Source: an uncultured Fretibacterium sp.
GTDB lineage: Bacteria; Synergistota; Synergistia; Synergistales; Aminobacteriaceae
Direction of reading: 5' to 3'
Assembly (NCBI GenBank): GCA_946183145.1
Contig: CAMGZM010000006.1
Coordinates: 62,001 to 126,000 of the forward strand
Length of the DNA stretch: 64,000 nucleotides
Below, in pieces: positions 8,346-16,773 of this stretch (the first letter of the stretch is position 1; every line of letters begins with the position of its first letter). Both the position numbers and the translations under genes were made by a program. The notes under the pieces are model-generated. The model was given only the letters and a program-made list of their open reading frames with translations. It searched no databases and was not told where the DNA came from.

Positions 8346-9263
8346 ATGGAAGTCAAAGAGATGAATTACATTGTCGCAATTTCTGAGGAAGGGAGCATAT
8401 CAAAAGCTGCTGAACGTTTATTCATGGCGCAATCGGGATTGAGTCAGTTTTTGATGAGACTTGAGAATGAGATTAACGCAAAATTATTCGTGAGGACTTC
8501 AACGGGAGTCAGGCCGACAGAAGCAGGACGGCTCATGATTGAGTATGCTTACCGCGAATTGTCAGAGTATCACAGAGTCCGCGACAAGATTCAGGACGTG
8601 AATAACCTTGAGGGAGGGAGAGTCATTGCGGGGATAAGCACATTCCGGGGGACGTTCTTAATGCCGCGAGTGCTTGAGGCTTTCAGGCGCGAATATCCGA
8701 ACATACACGTGATTATTGTTGAAGCTAATTCTATGGCTCTTGAAGAAATGCTGCGTAACGGAACAATTGATATTGCGTTAATCATTCTTCCGGCAAAAAC
8801 TCTCAGGCATGAAATCACCCCGGCCATGCAGGACGAAATCTGTATCATCACAAACTCATCTCATCCAGTCATGAAGCACGCTAAAATTTCCCCGCCTCAC
8901 ACAAAATCACGAATCGCAAAATATATCGACATCAACGACACAGCGGGCTATGAATTTCTCCTCAGCGATTACGACACAATATTAGGACGTGAGAGCAGAA
9001 GAATTTTCCGTGAGCATGGCATTATCCCGAAAGCGTACAACGAAAAGTTATCGGCGTTCTTTGCGGCCTCAATGGGTGCTGCGGGATTGGGATTAGCGTT
9101 CACGTATTACTGTGCGAGGGCTGCATATCCTGAAGCTGAATTTCTGTCGCTCGGTGAAGAAGGGACTCTTGTTGACTTGGGTGTGTCGCTCGCGCCGGGG
9201 CGGTATCACTCAAAGGCGGCTGTAGCATTGTGTGAAGTTATGACTCGTGTATTAGGGCAGTGA
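8346..9263 (+). CDS. LysR-family transcriptional regulator
   Basis: 305 residues. An N-terminal winged helix-turn-helix spans residues ~1-60 (E-E-G-S-I-S-K-A-A-E-R-L-F-M-A-Q-S-G-L-S-Q, then G-V-R-P-T-E-A-G), followed by a periplasmic-binding-protein-like effector domain (A-G-I-S-T-F-R-G-T-F-L, A-L-I-I-L-P). ATG 8346 is chosen because GAGGG at 8335-8339 is ideally spaced; an in-frame TTG at 8340 is too close. It is transcribed away from the hydrolase/carrier pair across a short shared region, so it most likely controls that pair and itself in response to the transported acid or a derivative. Confidence 0.88.
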   Translation: MEVKEMNYIVAISEEGSISKAAERLFMAQSGLSQFLMRLENEINAKLFVRTSTGVRPTEAGRLMIEYAYRELSEYHRVRDKIQDVNNLEGGRVIAGISTFRGTFLMPRVLEAFRREYPNIHVIIVEANSMALEEMLRNGTIDIALIILPAKTLRHEITPAMQDEICIITNSSHPVMKHAKISPPHTKSRIAKYIDINDTAGYEFLLSDYDTILGRESRRIFREHGIIPKAYNEKLSAFFAASMGAAGLGLAFTYYCARAAYPEAEFLSLGEEGTLVDLGVSLAPGRYHSKAAVALCEVMTRVLGQ

Positions 9264-9265
9264 AA

Positions 9266-9293
9266 CGGAGGGAGCTTTTACGGACTCCCCCCG
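9266..9293. terminator. Hairpin between convergent genes
   Basis: Stem 9266-9274 with 9285-9293 (9 positions, one A-C mismatch), 10-base loop, between the ends of the LysR and antiporter genes. The T tracts are short on both strands, so termination strength is uncertain. Confidence 0.45.
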
Positions 9294-9301
9294 GAAAATT
9301 C

Positions 9302-10597
9302 CTAGTGTGAAAGAAGGCTCCTTCTGCGGTATAAGTCTTCTTCTATTTCGTCGGCCTGTTCGTCAAGCATAAATCTATCCTCAAATACTGTGCTTCCGAT
9401 TTCGTCCTTTGCGCCCTTGAACGCCCTCTTGAGGAATATCGGCGTGATTATCGTGCATACTATTATCATTATGATTATCGGGCCTAACTCGCTTTCCTCG
9501 ATGAGATGCATTGATACGCCTTTTCCCGCGACGATAAGCGCAACTTCTCCCCTGCAAACCATGCCCAACCCTACAACGTAGCTTTGATGATTGTCCATTC
9601 CGCAAATTTTCGCGCCCAATCCGCAGCCAACGAGCTTTGAGATTATGCTTACGATGATTAACACAGCTGTGAAGATTACTATCTCAGACGAAAACGCAGG
9701 GAGGGTAACTTCAAGCCCTATATTAGCGAAAAATACAGGGGTTAGCAAAAGGAAGGCTATTGAGTCAAACTTGCTTGCGATATATTGTCCTTTGGGCGAA
9801 ATTGAGATTATCATTCCCGCCGCAAATGCCCCGATTATGTCAGCGATTCCGAAAATCACCTCAGCAGCCCACGCCATAAACAGGCACAAAGCGAATCCCA
9901 TCACAGGATAACGGCGCAAATTTCTCGACTCCTGAACGCGGTCAGACCATATCATAGCGCGGTTGTATGCTATTCCCACGAGCCATATGAACACGAAGAA
10001 CCCCGCAATCTTCACGAAAACGAGTCCGATGTTCGTATTTCCGCCCGCGATTCCCGTAACAATAGTCAGGCATATCAACCCTAAAATATCGTCTATCAAC
10101 GCCGCCGCTAATATCGTGTTGCCTGCTTTTGTTGACATTTTGCCGAGTTCCTTCAGGGCTTCAACGGTGATTGACACTGACGTAGCCGTTAATACCGCGC
10201 CGATGAAAATTGCTGACGGGAAAGAAATATCAGGCTGAAAGAAGTACATCATTCCCGCGCCCATTCCCAGAGGAAACACAACGCCCAATAACGCAACGAC
10301 AAAGCCGACTCCCCCGGACGCTTTAAGCTCGTCAAGATTCGTCTCCATTCCTGCCGTGAACATTATGACGATAACTCCAAGCTCGGCCATTCGCGACAAC
10401 AACGGACTCGGCATCAAGCAGAACTGTACGCCGAATAGATTTGACGTGATTGCACCGAGTACAGCAGGGCCGAAAAACAATCCCGCCATCAACGCACCGA
10501 CAACTTGAGGCAGTTGCGCCCGCCGTGAAAGCAGGCTGAAAATTTTTGTGGACAACAATATTACGCAAAGACTCAACAGATAGTTGTAGCCTTCCAT
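9302..10597 (-). CDS. CPA2-family cation:proton antiporter
   Basis: 431 residues with about 12 membrane helices, ending in a charged cytoplasmic tail (residues ~390-431). The family core is visible: A-L-M-A-G-L-F-F-G-P-A near residue 35, A-L-I-D-D-I-L-G-L-I with the paired aspartates of ion-binding helix 5, and G-A-F-A-A-G-M. This is the KefB/NapA/GerN group, which exchanges Na+ or K+ for protons across the inner membrane. No KTN/RCK nucleotide-binding domain follows, so it lacks Kef-type gating. The start ATG lies 28 bases after the ribokinase stop, suggesting joint transcription. Confidence 0.85.
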   Translation of the reverse strand: MEGYNYLLSLCVILLSTKIFSLLSRRAQLPQVVGALMAGLFFGPAVLGAITSNLFGVQFCLMPSPLLSRMAELGVIVIMFTAGMETNLDELKASGGVGFVVALLGVVFPLGMGAGMMYFFQPDISFPSAIFIGAVLTATSVSITVEALKELGKMSTKAGNTILAAALIDDILGLICLTIVTGIAGGNTNIGLVFVKIAGFFVFIWLVGIAYNRAMIWSDRVQESRNLRRYPVMGFALCLFMAWAAEVIFGIADIIGAFAAGMIISISPKGQYIASKFDSIAFLLLTPVFFANIGLEVTLPAFSSEIVIFTAVLIIVSIISKLVGCGLGAKICGMDNHQSYVVGLGMVCRGEVALIVAGKGVSMHLIEESELGPIIIMIIVCTIITPIFLKRAFKGAKDEIGSTVFEDRFMLDEQADEIEEDLYRRRSLLSH

Positions 10598-10625
10598 TTA
10601 TGAATTTACCTCCCTGACATAAGGA

Positions 10626-11561
10626 TTAAAGCTCGTAATCGTCCCCGTGAGCCTCACCAAGAAGCGCGCTGACCTGATGTCGCCAAGGCATTGAAGGATG
10701 CGCCCCGATTTTCGTACACGCCAATGCACCGCAGGCAGAAGCGAATCTCGCGGCTCTCTTCAGCGGCATTCCCTCGCAGAGTCCAACGCAGAAACCAGCG
10801 CAGAAAGCATCTCTTGCCCCGGTGTTGTCGACTGCGCGAATGTTGAAGGAGTCGAACGCGAAATCATCACCGCTCCTCGTGAAAATCATTCCGCCTTTTG
10901 CGCTCTGTGTTACGACTAGGCACTTTACTCCGCGCTTGAGAATCTCCCCGGCCATTTCGCTTGTGGATTTGTGCTGCTTGCGTCCTGCGTAAAAGCTCAA
11001 AGCCTTCTCGTTAAGTATCAAGTAATCGATATCAGTCCACGAATCAGACGGCAATGAAAACGGAGGCTCAGCGGATAAAAATGTTCTGCAGCCGTGCTTG
11101 CGTGAAAGTTTCAGGCCTTTAATGACAGTTTTTACGGGGCTTTCCATCTGGAACAATGCAGCGTCAGACGACTCAAAAATTTCTGTTGCTTTCGTCATTG
11201 CGTTTTCGTCAAGAAGTGAGTTAGCTCCCTGCGAAATTATTACGGAGTTCCCCCCGTCATCCGTTACTGTGATAACCGCCGTCCCTGTAGGTGCTTTGTT
11301 CATTGTGCGTAACTGTGAGCAGTCTACGCCGTTTTCAGTGAGTACAGATTTGAGCTTCCTTCCGAAATCATCACTGCCAACACAGCCGATAATGTGAGAT
11401 GTTGCGCTAAGTCTTGCAGCTGCTAAAGCCTGGTTAGATCCTTTTCCGCCCCCGGCCATTCCGAATGTGCCGCCGATAACAGTCTCACCTTTACCGGGGC
11501 AATGCGGCGCGCGTATAACCAAATCAATATTCAACGAACCTACTACAGCAATATCTGACAT
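10626..11561 (-). CDS. Ribokinase-like PfkB carbohydrate kinase
   Basis: 311 residues, typical for ribokinase (D-ribose + ATP to ribose 5-phosphate). Seen: VGSLNIDLV (residues ~7-15), the substrate loop M-A-G-G-G-K-G-S-N-Q-A (~35-45), L-N-E-K-A (~190), and the C-terminal signature D-N-T-G-A-R-D-A-F. In the family this last motif reads G-A-G-D, with its glycines forming the anion hole next to the catalytic aspartate. Here residue 250 is Arg (AGA at 10812-10814) and Asp251 is kept, so activity may be altered. No ribose transporter is nearby, so another sugar or nucleoside is possible. Confidence 0.82.
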   Translation of the reverse strand: MSDIAVVGSLNIDLVIRAPHCPGKGETVIGGTFGMAGGGKGSNQALAAARLSATSHIIGCVGSDDFGRKLKSVLTENGVDCSQLRTMNKAPTGTAVITVTDDGGNSVIISQGANSLLDENAMTKATEIFESSDAALFQMESPVKTVIKGLKLSRKHGCRTFLSAEPPFSLPSDSWTDIDYLILNEKALSFYAGRKQHKSTSEMAGEILKRGVKCLVVTQSAKGGMIFTRSGDDFAFDSFNIRAVDNTGARDAFCAGFCVGLCEGMPLKRAARFASACGALACTKIGAHPSMPWRHQVSALLGEAHGDDYEL

Positions 11562-11677
11562 TTTATTTTCCTCCTAAATATTTATTGCAGCTAGTAATTT
11601 ATAGTTGGCTAGAATTTTCGTATAATATCACAATTACCCTATTTAGCTAATTTTCACATTTTCAGGAGGGATTCACA

Positions 11678-13096
11678 TTGCAGAACTTCTTAGATTTCCT
11701 TAACGCTGTGGATGATTTTCTCTATTACCCGGTGTTAATCGTTGTGCTTATTTTCGCGGGAATATATTTCTCTTTTAGGTCAAAATTTGCGCAGGTTCGA
11801 CTCGCTTTTGACTCTGTGAAATTGATCGCAGAACGTCCCGGCAACAAACACGCAATCTCATCATTTGGCGCGCTGATGGTCTCTACAGCCTCGCGAGTCG
11901 GAACAGGGAACATCATCGGAGTGTCAACCGCAATATGTCTCGGCGGGCCCGGTGCTGTTTTCTGGATGTGGGTGCTTGCGATTATCGGAGGTGCGAGCGC
12001 ATTGGCTGAAAGTACGTTAGCGCAGATCTTCAAGCACAGGAATCACGAAACGGGACATAGTTACGGCGGACCGGCATATTACATCGAGGCAATAATTCAC
12101 AGCAAGGCAACGGCGGTAATATTCTCGGTGTTCCTCATTGCTACGTATGCTTTCGGCTTCAACGCGTTATGCTCGTACAATCTTCAGTCAACATTCAGCG
12201 TTTACAGTTTCTATGACGCGTCAACAACGCCGTTAATCATCGGAGGAATCGCGGCGGCCATGACAGCATGGTGTTTGTTCGGAGGCGCGAAAAGAGTCGT
12301 CCGTGTTGCGGAGATTCTTGTTCCTGCTATGGGAGTAATTTACGTTCTTACGGCAATAGGCATAATGATTCTGAGAATCGATATGCTTGCGGATGTGATG
12401 AAGATGATTTTTGCGGACGCGTTCAACTTCAAGGCCATCGGGAGCGGTATTGCTGGGTCATGCTTAGTATACGGAATCAAACGCGGGCTTTACTCGAACG
12501 AAGCGGGAGTCGGTTCTGCTCCGAATGCGGCGGCTTCTGCTGAGACTTCACACCCCGTAAAGCAAGGGCTGATTCAGATGCTCTCAGTCTACATTGATAC
12601 GATAATGATATGTTCTGCGACTGCGTTCATGTGCCTCATGTCCGGGACTCCGATAACCCGCGAGGCGGCCGGGGCGCAATACGTTCAGGACTCTTTGAGG
12701 GCTGTGCTTGGTGAGTCGGGGCCTGTATTCATCACGGTGATAATGGTGCTGTTCGCGTTCACGACTCTTCTTGGGAATCTCTTTTACGTTGACAACGCAT
12801 TAGCATACATCAACGGAAAGAAAATGCCCGGCGAAAAATTCATGCGCGGATTCAAAATCGTCTGCGCTCTCGTGATACTTGTCGGAGCTGTAATGCCTAT
12901 GTCTACTGCCTGGGCAGTCGCTGATATATTCATGGGAGGAATGGCACTGATAAATATCCCGTGCATCATGGCCGGAAGCGGTATAGTTTTGAGGGCGTTG
13001 GCTGACTACGAAAAGCAGAGGCGCGAGCATGGCAACCCCGTATTCAAAGCGTCATCAATCGGACTCAACTCGGAAAAATTAGACTACTGGAAGTGA
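11678..13096 (+). CDS. Alanine/glycine:cation symporter (AGCS family)
   Basis: 472 residues, about 11 membrane helices. Family signatures include the S-R-V-G-T-G-N-I-I-G-V-S segment near residue 75, G-G-P-G-A-V-F-W-M-W and the K-R-G-L-Y-S-N-E-A-G-V-G-S-A-P-N-A-A motif near residue 270. AGCS proteins import alanine or glycine with Na+ or H+. The start is TTG 11678: AGGAGGG at 11664-11670 is 7 bases upstream and the translation begins at the family N terminus. A TATAAT lies at 11621-11626. The 2-hydroxyacid dehydrogenase gene follows 6 bases later, suggesting an operon linking amino-acid uptake to 2-oxoacid/2-hydroxyacid interconversion. Confidence 0.9.
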   Translation: MQNFLDFLNAVDDFLYYPVLIVVLIFAGIYFSFRSKFAQVRLAFDSVKLIAERPGNKHAISSFGALMVSTASRVGTGNIIGVSTAICLGGPGAVFWMWVLAIIGGASALAESTLAQIFKHRNHETGHSYGGPAYYIEAIIHSKATAVIFSVFLIATYAFGFNALCSYNLQSTFSVYSFYDASTTPLIIGGIAAAMTAWCLFGGAKRVVRVAEILVPAMGVIYVLTAIGIMILRIDMLADVMKMIFADAFNFKAIGSGIAGSCLVYGIKRGLYSNEAGVGSAPNAAASAETSHPVKQGLIQMLSVYIDTIMICSATAFMCLMSGTPITREAAGAQYVQDSLRAVLGESGPVFITVIMVLFAFTTLLGNLFYVDNALAYINGKKMPGEKFMRGFKIVCALVILVGAVMPMSTAWAVADIFMGGMALINIPCIMAGSGIVLRALADYEKQRREHGNPVFKASSIGLNSEKLDYWK

Positions 13097-13102
13097 TGAG
13101 TC

Positions 13103-14089
13103 ATGAAAGTTTGCTTTTACGCCTTAAGGGATGACGAGCTTCAATTCTGCCCTGAGATGAAAGAGAAATACGGCGTTGATTTCATTTACACGTCAGAATA
13201 TCCGAACGCTGAAAATATTTCTCTTGCTGAAGGTTGCGATGGAATCAGCTGCACTCCCTGCGACATGTCAAGGAAAGTGCTTGAGTCATTCCGCAATGTC
13301 GGAGTCAAATACATTCTTACGCGCTCAATAGGCTACGACCATATAGACAGAGCCGCCGCCCGTGAGTTAGGACTCAAAGTTGACACAGTGAGCTACACAC
13401 CGACGGGAGTCGCTGACTATGCAATTATGTTGATGCTTGCGAGCGTGAGAAGATTCGCGCACATTCTGAGGCGTGCAGACCTTCAAGACTATTCGCTGAA
13501 GAACAAACTCGGCCGGGATTTTTCCGCGTGTACTGTCGGCGTAATGGGCATAGGGAGAATCGGAACAACCGTAATACAGCATTTGTCCGGGTTCGGCTGT
13601 CGTATTCTTGCGTATGACGTTTACGAGAACGAGACCGCAAAGAGATTCGCAAAGTATGTTGACCGTGATACGATATTCCGCGAGTCTGACATTATCACCC
13701 TTCACATGAACGCAAACGATGACAACTATCACATAATCTGTCATGACTCAATCGCAAAGATGAAACCCGGCGCGTATATCATCAACACAGCACGGGGGAA
13801 GCTCGTAGACTCTGACGCGATAATAGCGGGAATTGAGTCCGGCAAACTCGGAGGGGCTGCGCTTGATGTCCTGGAGTACGAGAACGGATTGTACTACTAT
13901 AACCGAATGGGCGAAGTGATGGTGAATCAGAAGCTGGCGATTCTGCGCTCATTCCCTAACGTGATATTGAGTCCTCACACGGCGTTCTACACTGCTGAAG
14001 ATGTCCGCGACATGGTAGAAGGAATTTTCAGAAGCTGTTACGAGTTCGGAACGGGGAAAAAACTTCACGGCGTTGAAGCTCAAGAGTAA
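13103..14089 (+). CDS. D-2-hydroxyacid dehydrogenase (D-lactate dehydrogenase/VanH-like)
   Basis: 328 residues. The NAD-binding motif G-I-G-R-I-G (~residues 150-155) is followed by the catalytic set of the D-isomer family: Arg in N-T-A-R-G-K-L-V-D, Glu in A-L-D-V-L-E-Y-E-N-G and His in L-S-P-H-T-A-F-Y. It should reduce a 2-oxoacid such as pyruvate to the D-2-hydroxyacid using NADH in the cytoplasm. The L-T-R-S-I-G-Y-D-H-I-D segment resembles D-LDH and VanH more than phosphoglycerate dehydrogenase, and no ACT domain is present. It follows the AGCS symporter gene and is closed by a good terminator. Exact substrate uncertain. Confidence 0.85.
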   Translation: MKVCFYALRDDELQFCPEMKEKYGVDFIYTSEYPNAENISLAEGCDGISCTPCDMSRKVLESFRNVGVKYILTRSIGYDHIDRAAARELGLKVDTVSYTPTGVADYAIMLMLASVRRFAHILRRADLQDYSLKNKLGRDFSACTVGVMGIGRIGTTVIQHLSGFGCRILAYDVYENETAKRFAKYVDRDTIFRESDIITLHMNANDDNYHIICHDSIAKMKPGAYIINTARGKLVDSDAIIAGIESGKLGGAALDVLEYENGLYYYNRMGEVMVNQKLAILRSFPNVILSPHTAFYTAEDVRDMVEGIFRSCYEFGTGKKLHGVEAQE

Positions 14090-14095
14090 CAAAAA

Positions 14096-14131
14096 GCGGG
14101 ACTCCCTTTTGAGGAATCCCGCAAATTTTTT
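14096..14131 (+). terminator. Intrinsic terminator
   Basis: Stem 14096-14105 with 14113-14122 (10 positions, one C-A mismatch) followed by AAA and T6 (14126-14131), just after the dehydrogenase stop. Confidence 0.8.
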
Positions 14132-14137
14132 CTTCTG

Positions 14138-15580
14138 CTATTTCTTCTTCTCGATTACCTGATAATTTGTAGTTCCTTCACGCTCAAACTTGATTACTAT
14201 CTTGCTGTCTGAGTCTTTAACCGCGTCTGAAATGTCGCTAACCCTCTTCAGCTCGTGGAGATTGATTTCGAGAAGCATATCGCCTTCATGCAGTCCGTTT
14301 TCATACGAGGCGGGCGAGTCTTTGTCGATGTCGGTGATTACGAGTCCGTTCTCTGAAGTCAGCTTGTATTTCTTCCTGAGTGAGTCTGTGATCTCTGTTA
14401 CTTCATTGATGCCGTAATCCTTGAGTGCCTCGCTGCCCTTTGAGGATTTCTCATCGCCTTTGAGGGTAATATTCTCGGACTGCGAATCATTCGGGCGTTC
14501 TCCGAGCTTCACTGTGATGTTGAGGGCTTTGCGGTTTCTGTAGACTTTGAGTCTTGCGTCAGATTTCGGAGGAAGTGAGCCGATCTTCTGCCGTAATTCT
14601 ACAGTGTTTTTCACCTTCTGGCCGTTGACCTCGACAATAATATCTCCTGCTTTGAGGCCGGATTTCTCTGCGGGTTCACCGGGCATTACTTTTGCGACAA
14701 CAATCCCGGTGCCGTCGGGGACTCCGTACATTTTCGCGACTTCTGAATTTGCGTCAGAGATGCTCACACCTAACCAGCCGCGGCTGACTCTTCCTTTGTC
14801 GACAAGATCTCCCATGATTTCTTTTGCTTTGTTGACGGGAATCGCGAATCCTAATCCCTGCGCGTAGGGCATAATCGCGGTGTTGATTCCGATGACTTTC
14901 CCGGCCATGTCGAGAAGAGGCCCGCCCGAATTGCCCGGATTAATTGCCGCGTCAGTCTGAAGGAAGTCGTCAAAATCTATATCCTGTGCGTGAATGCTTC
15001 TGTTTTTCGCGCTGATTACTCCGGCTGTAACAGTGTGTTCAAAGCCGTAAGGATTCCCAATCGCAACAACAAATTCACCGACTTCAAGAGCGTCCGAGTC
15101 ACCGAGTTCGAGAACTGGCAAATCTCTGTCAGGCTCAATCTTTATCACAGCAAGGTCATATTCTCTGTCATGGCCTTTTATCGTCGCGGGGTAAGTCTTC
15201 TTGCTTCCGTCCTCAAGCTGAAGTGATACCGTGATTTTGTCTACTCCGTCAACAACATGATTGTTCGTGAGTATCAAGCCTTCTTTTGACACTATGAATC
15301 CTGAGCCGCGGCCCTTCATAGGTACTGAGCGGTTGAACTCCTTGAAGCTGTCCCCGAAAAATCTCTTGAAGAACGGATCATCATCAAACGGGAACGGTGA
15401 TACGGATCTCTTTGCTGTCTTCTCAACGTCAATATTCACGACTGCGGGAGATGCTTTCTTGACGATTGGGACAATTGGATTCGCACTGCTCATATTAAGC
15501 GGTGAAAGAGCAAATGAACTCCCTGCACACACAACGATTAACGCAAGCGCGAATGTGAACGCTAAAATTTTTCTTCTCAT
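14138..15580 (-). CDS. degP: Do/DegQ-family serine protease (HtrA)
   Basis: 480 residues from ATG 15580, which has GGAGG upstream and opens a signal peptide (RRKILAFTFALALIVV...SSFA); a longer in-frame ATG at 15640 lacks both. The trypsin-like domain carries the triad: His in L-T-N-N-H-V-V-D-G, Asp in R-E-Y-D-L-A-V-I-K-I and Ser in N-P-G-N-S-G-G-P-L. Two PDZ domains follow: A-E-K-S-G-L-K-A-G-D-I-I-V-E-V-N-G and a diverged one with G-L-H-E-G-D-M-L-L-E-I-N. It acts in the periplasm on misfolded envelope proteins, as protease and chaperone. It lies downstream of the Lgt-like gene on the same strand and is probably cotranscribed. Paralogues degQ/degS are alternatives for the name. Confidence 0.92.
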   Translation of the reverse strand: MRRKILAFTFALALIVVCAGSSFALSPLNMSSANPIVPIVKKASPAVVNIDVEKTAKRSVSPFPFDDDPFFKRFFGDSFKEFNRSVPMKGRGSGFIVSKEGLILTNNHVVDGVDKITVSLQLEDGSKKTYPATIKGHDREYDLAVIKIEPDRDLPVLELGDSDALEVGEFVVAIGNPYGFEHTVTAGVISAKNRSIHAQDIDFDDFLQTDAAINPGNSGGPLLDMAGKVIGINTAIMPYAQGLGFAIPVNKAKEIMGDLVDKGRVSRGWLGVSISDANSEVAKMYGVPDGTGIVVAKVMPGEPAEKSGLKAGDIIVEVNGQKVKNTVELRQKIGSLPPKSDARLKVYRNRKALNITVKLGERPNDSQSENITLKGDEKSSKGSEALKDYGINEVTEITDSLRKKYKLTSENGLVITDIDKDSPASYENGLHEGDMLLEINLHELKRVSDISDAVKDSDSKIVIKFEREGTTNYQVIEKKK

Positions 15581-15652
15581 GAATTTATACCTCCAATAAA
15601 TTTTTACGGCCATGTATTTTAACTGCGAGTTATGAATCATTCATGGCAATTT

Positions 15653-16447
15653 TTACTTAGCTTGACTATGTGATTTTAACTGAATCAAACTGTACGCAAG
15701 CCACACGCACATAAACGGAAGCATAAGCAATATCCCTTTGTACGTCAGAGAGTGAGTCAAAATCCACGTGAAGGCCTGACGATCTCTGAACGGAATCATT
15801 GCAAGCCTCATAAGCGAGTAAAGAATCAAAGCAAGAGGAGTAACAACGGAATAATGTTTCTTCTGCTGAGATTGAAGAGGAATGACTCTGCGTTCAGCCC
15901 ATAACAATATAGCGATAATGACGAACGCAATCACCGAGTAATATATCTGCACAGGATGACGGAAGACTTCTGCGCGGTCAAAAGGAAAATGAACGCCTAA
16001 GAATGAATCTGTATGGACACCAACGCAGCAGCCATTGAGGAAACATCCCCAGCGGCCTAAAGCGATTGCGAACATTGCGGCGGGTGAAACAGTATCACAT
16101 ATTTTTGAGAATGAGACTTTCCGGGGATATATGAAGCACATAATCATTGCTGTTATGAATGCTCCCGAAATTGCGCCGAACTCATGAACGCCCCCGCGAT
16201 TAATGTCGAGGAACAATGAAGGATTGCTCATGTATGAGTTCCAGTGAATTATGTACTCGAATGATTTTGCGCCCACAAGCATGAAGAAGAATGACACGGC
16301 CATTACGCGGCGGGATTCGTACTCGTCAAGGTGATAGATTTCGAGCCGCCGAATGCTCCACAATATGCACAGCGATAACGCGATGAACCATATCACGCTG
16401 TAAGTGTCGACTCTGAATCCGAATATGTGAAACAATGTCGGGTACAT
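15653..16447 (-). CDS. Prolipoprotein diacylglyceryl transferase-like protein
   Basis: 264 residues, about 7 membrane helices. The start MYPTLFHIFGFRVDTYSVIW and the signature A-L-G-R-W-G-C-F-L-N-G-C-C-V-G (~residue 130) fit the Lgt fold, which moves diacylglycerol from phosphatidylglycerol to the lipobox cysteine of prolipoproteins. The classical core is H-G-G with G-R-x-G-N-F-x-N-x-E; here N-x-E is replaced by N-G-C-C and the expected H-G-G reads V-H-E-F-G-A-I-S-G-A. This variant is common in Lgt-family paralogues, so transferase activity is likely but not certain. It starts 2 bases after the DUF2442 stop and precedes degP, an envelope-maturation grouping. Confidence 0.72.
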   Translation of the reverse strand: MYPTLFHIFGFRVDTYSVIWFIALSLCILWSIRRLEIYHLDEYESRRVMAVSFFFMLVGAKSFEYIIHWNSYMSNPSLFLDINRGGVHEFGAISGAFITAMIMCFIYPRKVSFSKICDTVSPAAMFAIALGRWGCFLNGCCVGVHTDSFLGVHFPFDRAEVFRHPVQIYYSVIAFVIIAILLWAERRVIPLQSQQKKHYSVVTPLALILYSLMRLAMIPFRDRQAFTWILTHSLTYKGILLMLPFMCVWLAYSLIQLKSHSQAK

Positions 16448-16449
16448 GA

Positions 16450-16740
16450 TTAAAGCGTCTCCGAGTCGTAAGGGTAACTCATGGCGTAAACGGTTTCGGG
16501 CGCGATGTCAATATTTCCGTTGTCCCATGTGATTGTGCCGTATGCGATTACGGGATGACGGAAAATTTCAGGGTCTGCAAGAGGCTTGAAGACTTCCCCG
16601 TCAATTTCTGTTGTGTCGAACAAACGCTTTTCACCTGTCGAGAATGTTACAAGCACCATACCACCGTCAAGCGGTTTTGCTTCTGTTATGGTGATTCCCT
16701 GCTCTAATTCTCCGTAACATACTCCGTTTTTGATGTACAT
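16450..16740 (-). CDS. DUF2442 domain protein
   Basis: 96 residues. The pattern I-T-E-A-K-P-L-D-G-G-M-V-L-V-T-F-S-T-G-E-K-R-L-F-D (shown here residue by residue), followed by a short helix and W-D-N-G-N-I-D-I-A-P-E-T-V-Y, is the compact beta-rich DUF2442 fold. Its biochemical role is not known. A strong AGGAGGAAG site precedes ATG 16740. It is tightly packed between the acyl-CoA synthetase and the Lgt-like gene, which indicates cotranscription but not a shared function. Confidence 0.8.
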   Translation of the reverse strand: MYIKNGVCYGELEQGITITEAKPLDGGMVLVTFSTGEKRLFDTTEIDGEVFKPLADPEIFRHPVIAYGTITWDNGNIDIAPETVYAMSYPYDSETL

Positions 16741-16773
16741 TATCTTCCTCCTATTTTGTGCGCGTCTCTGACA

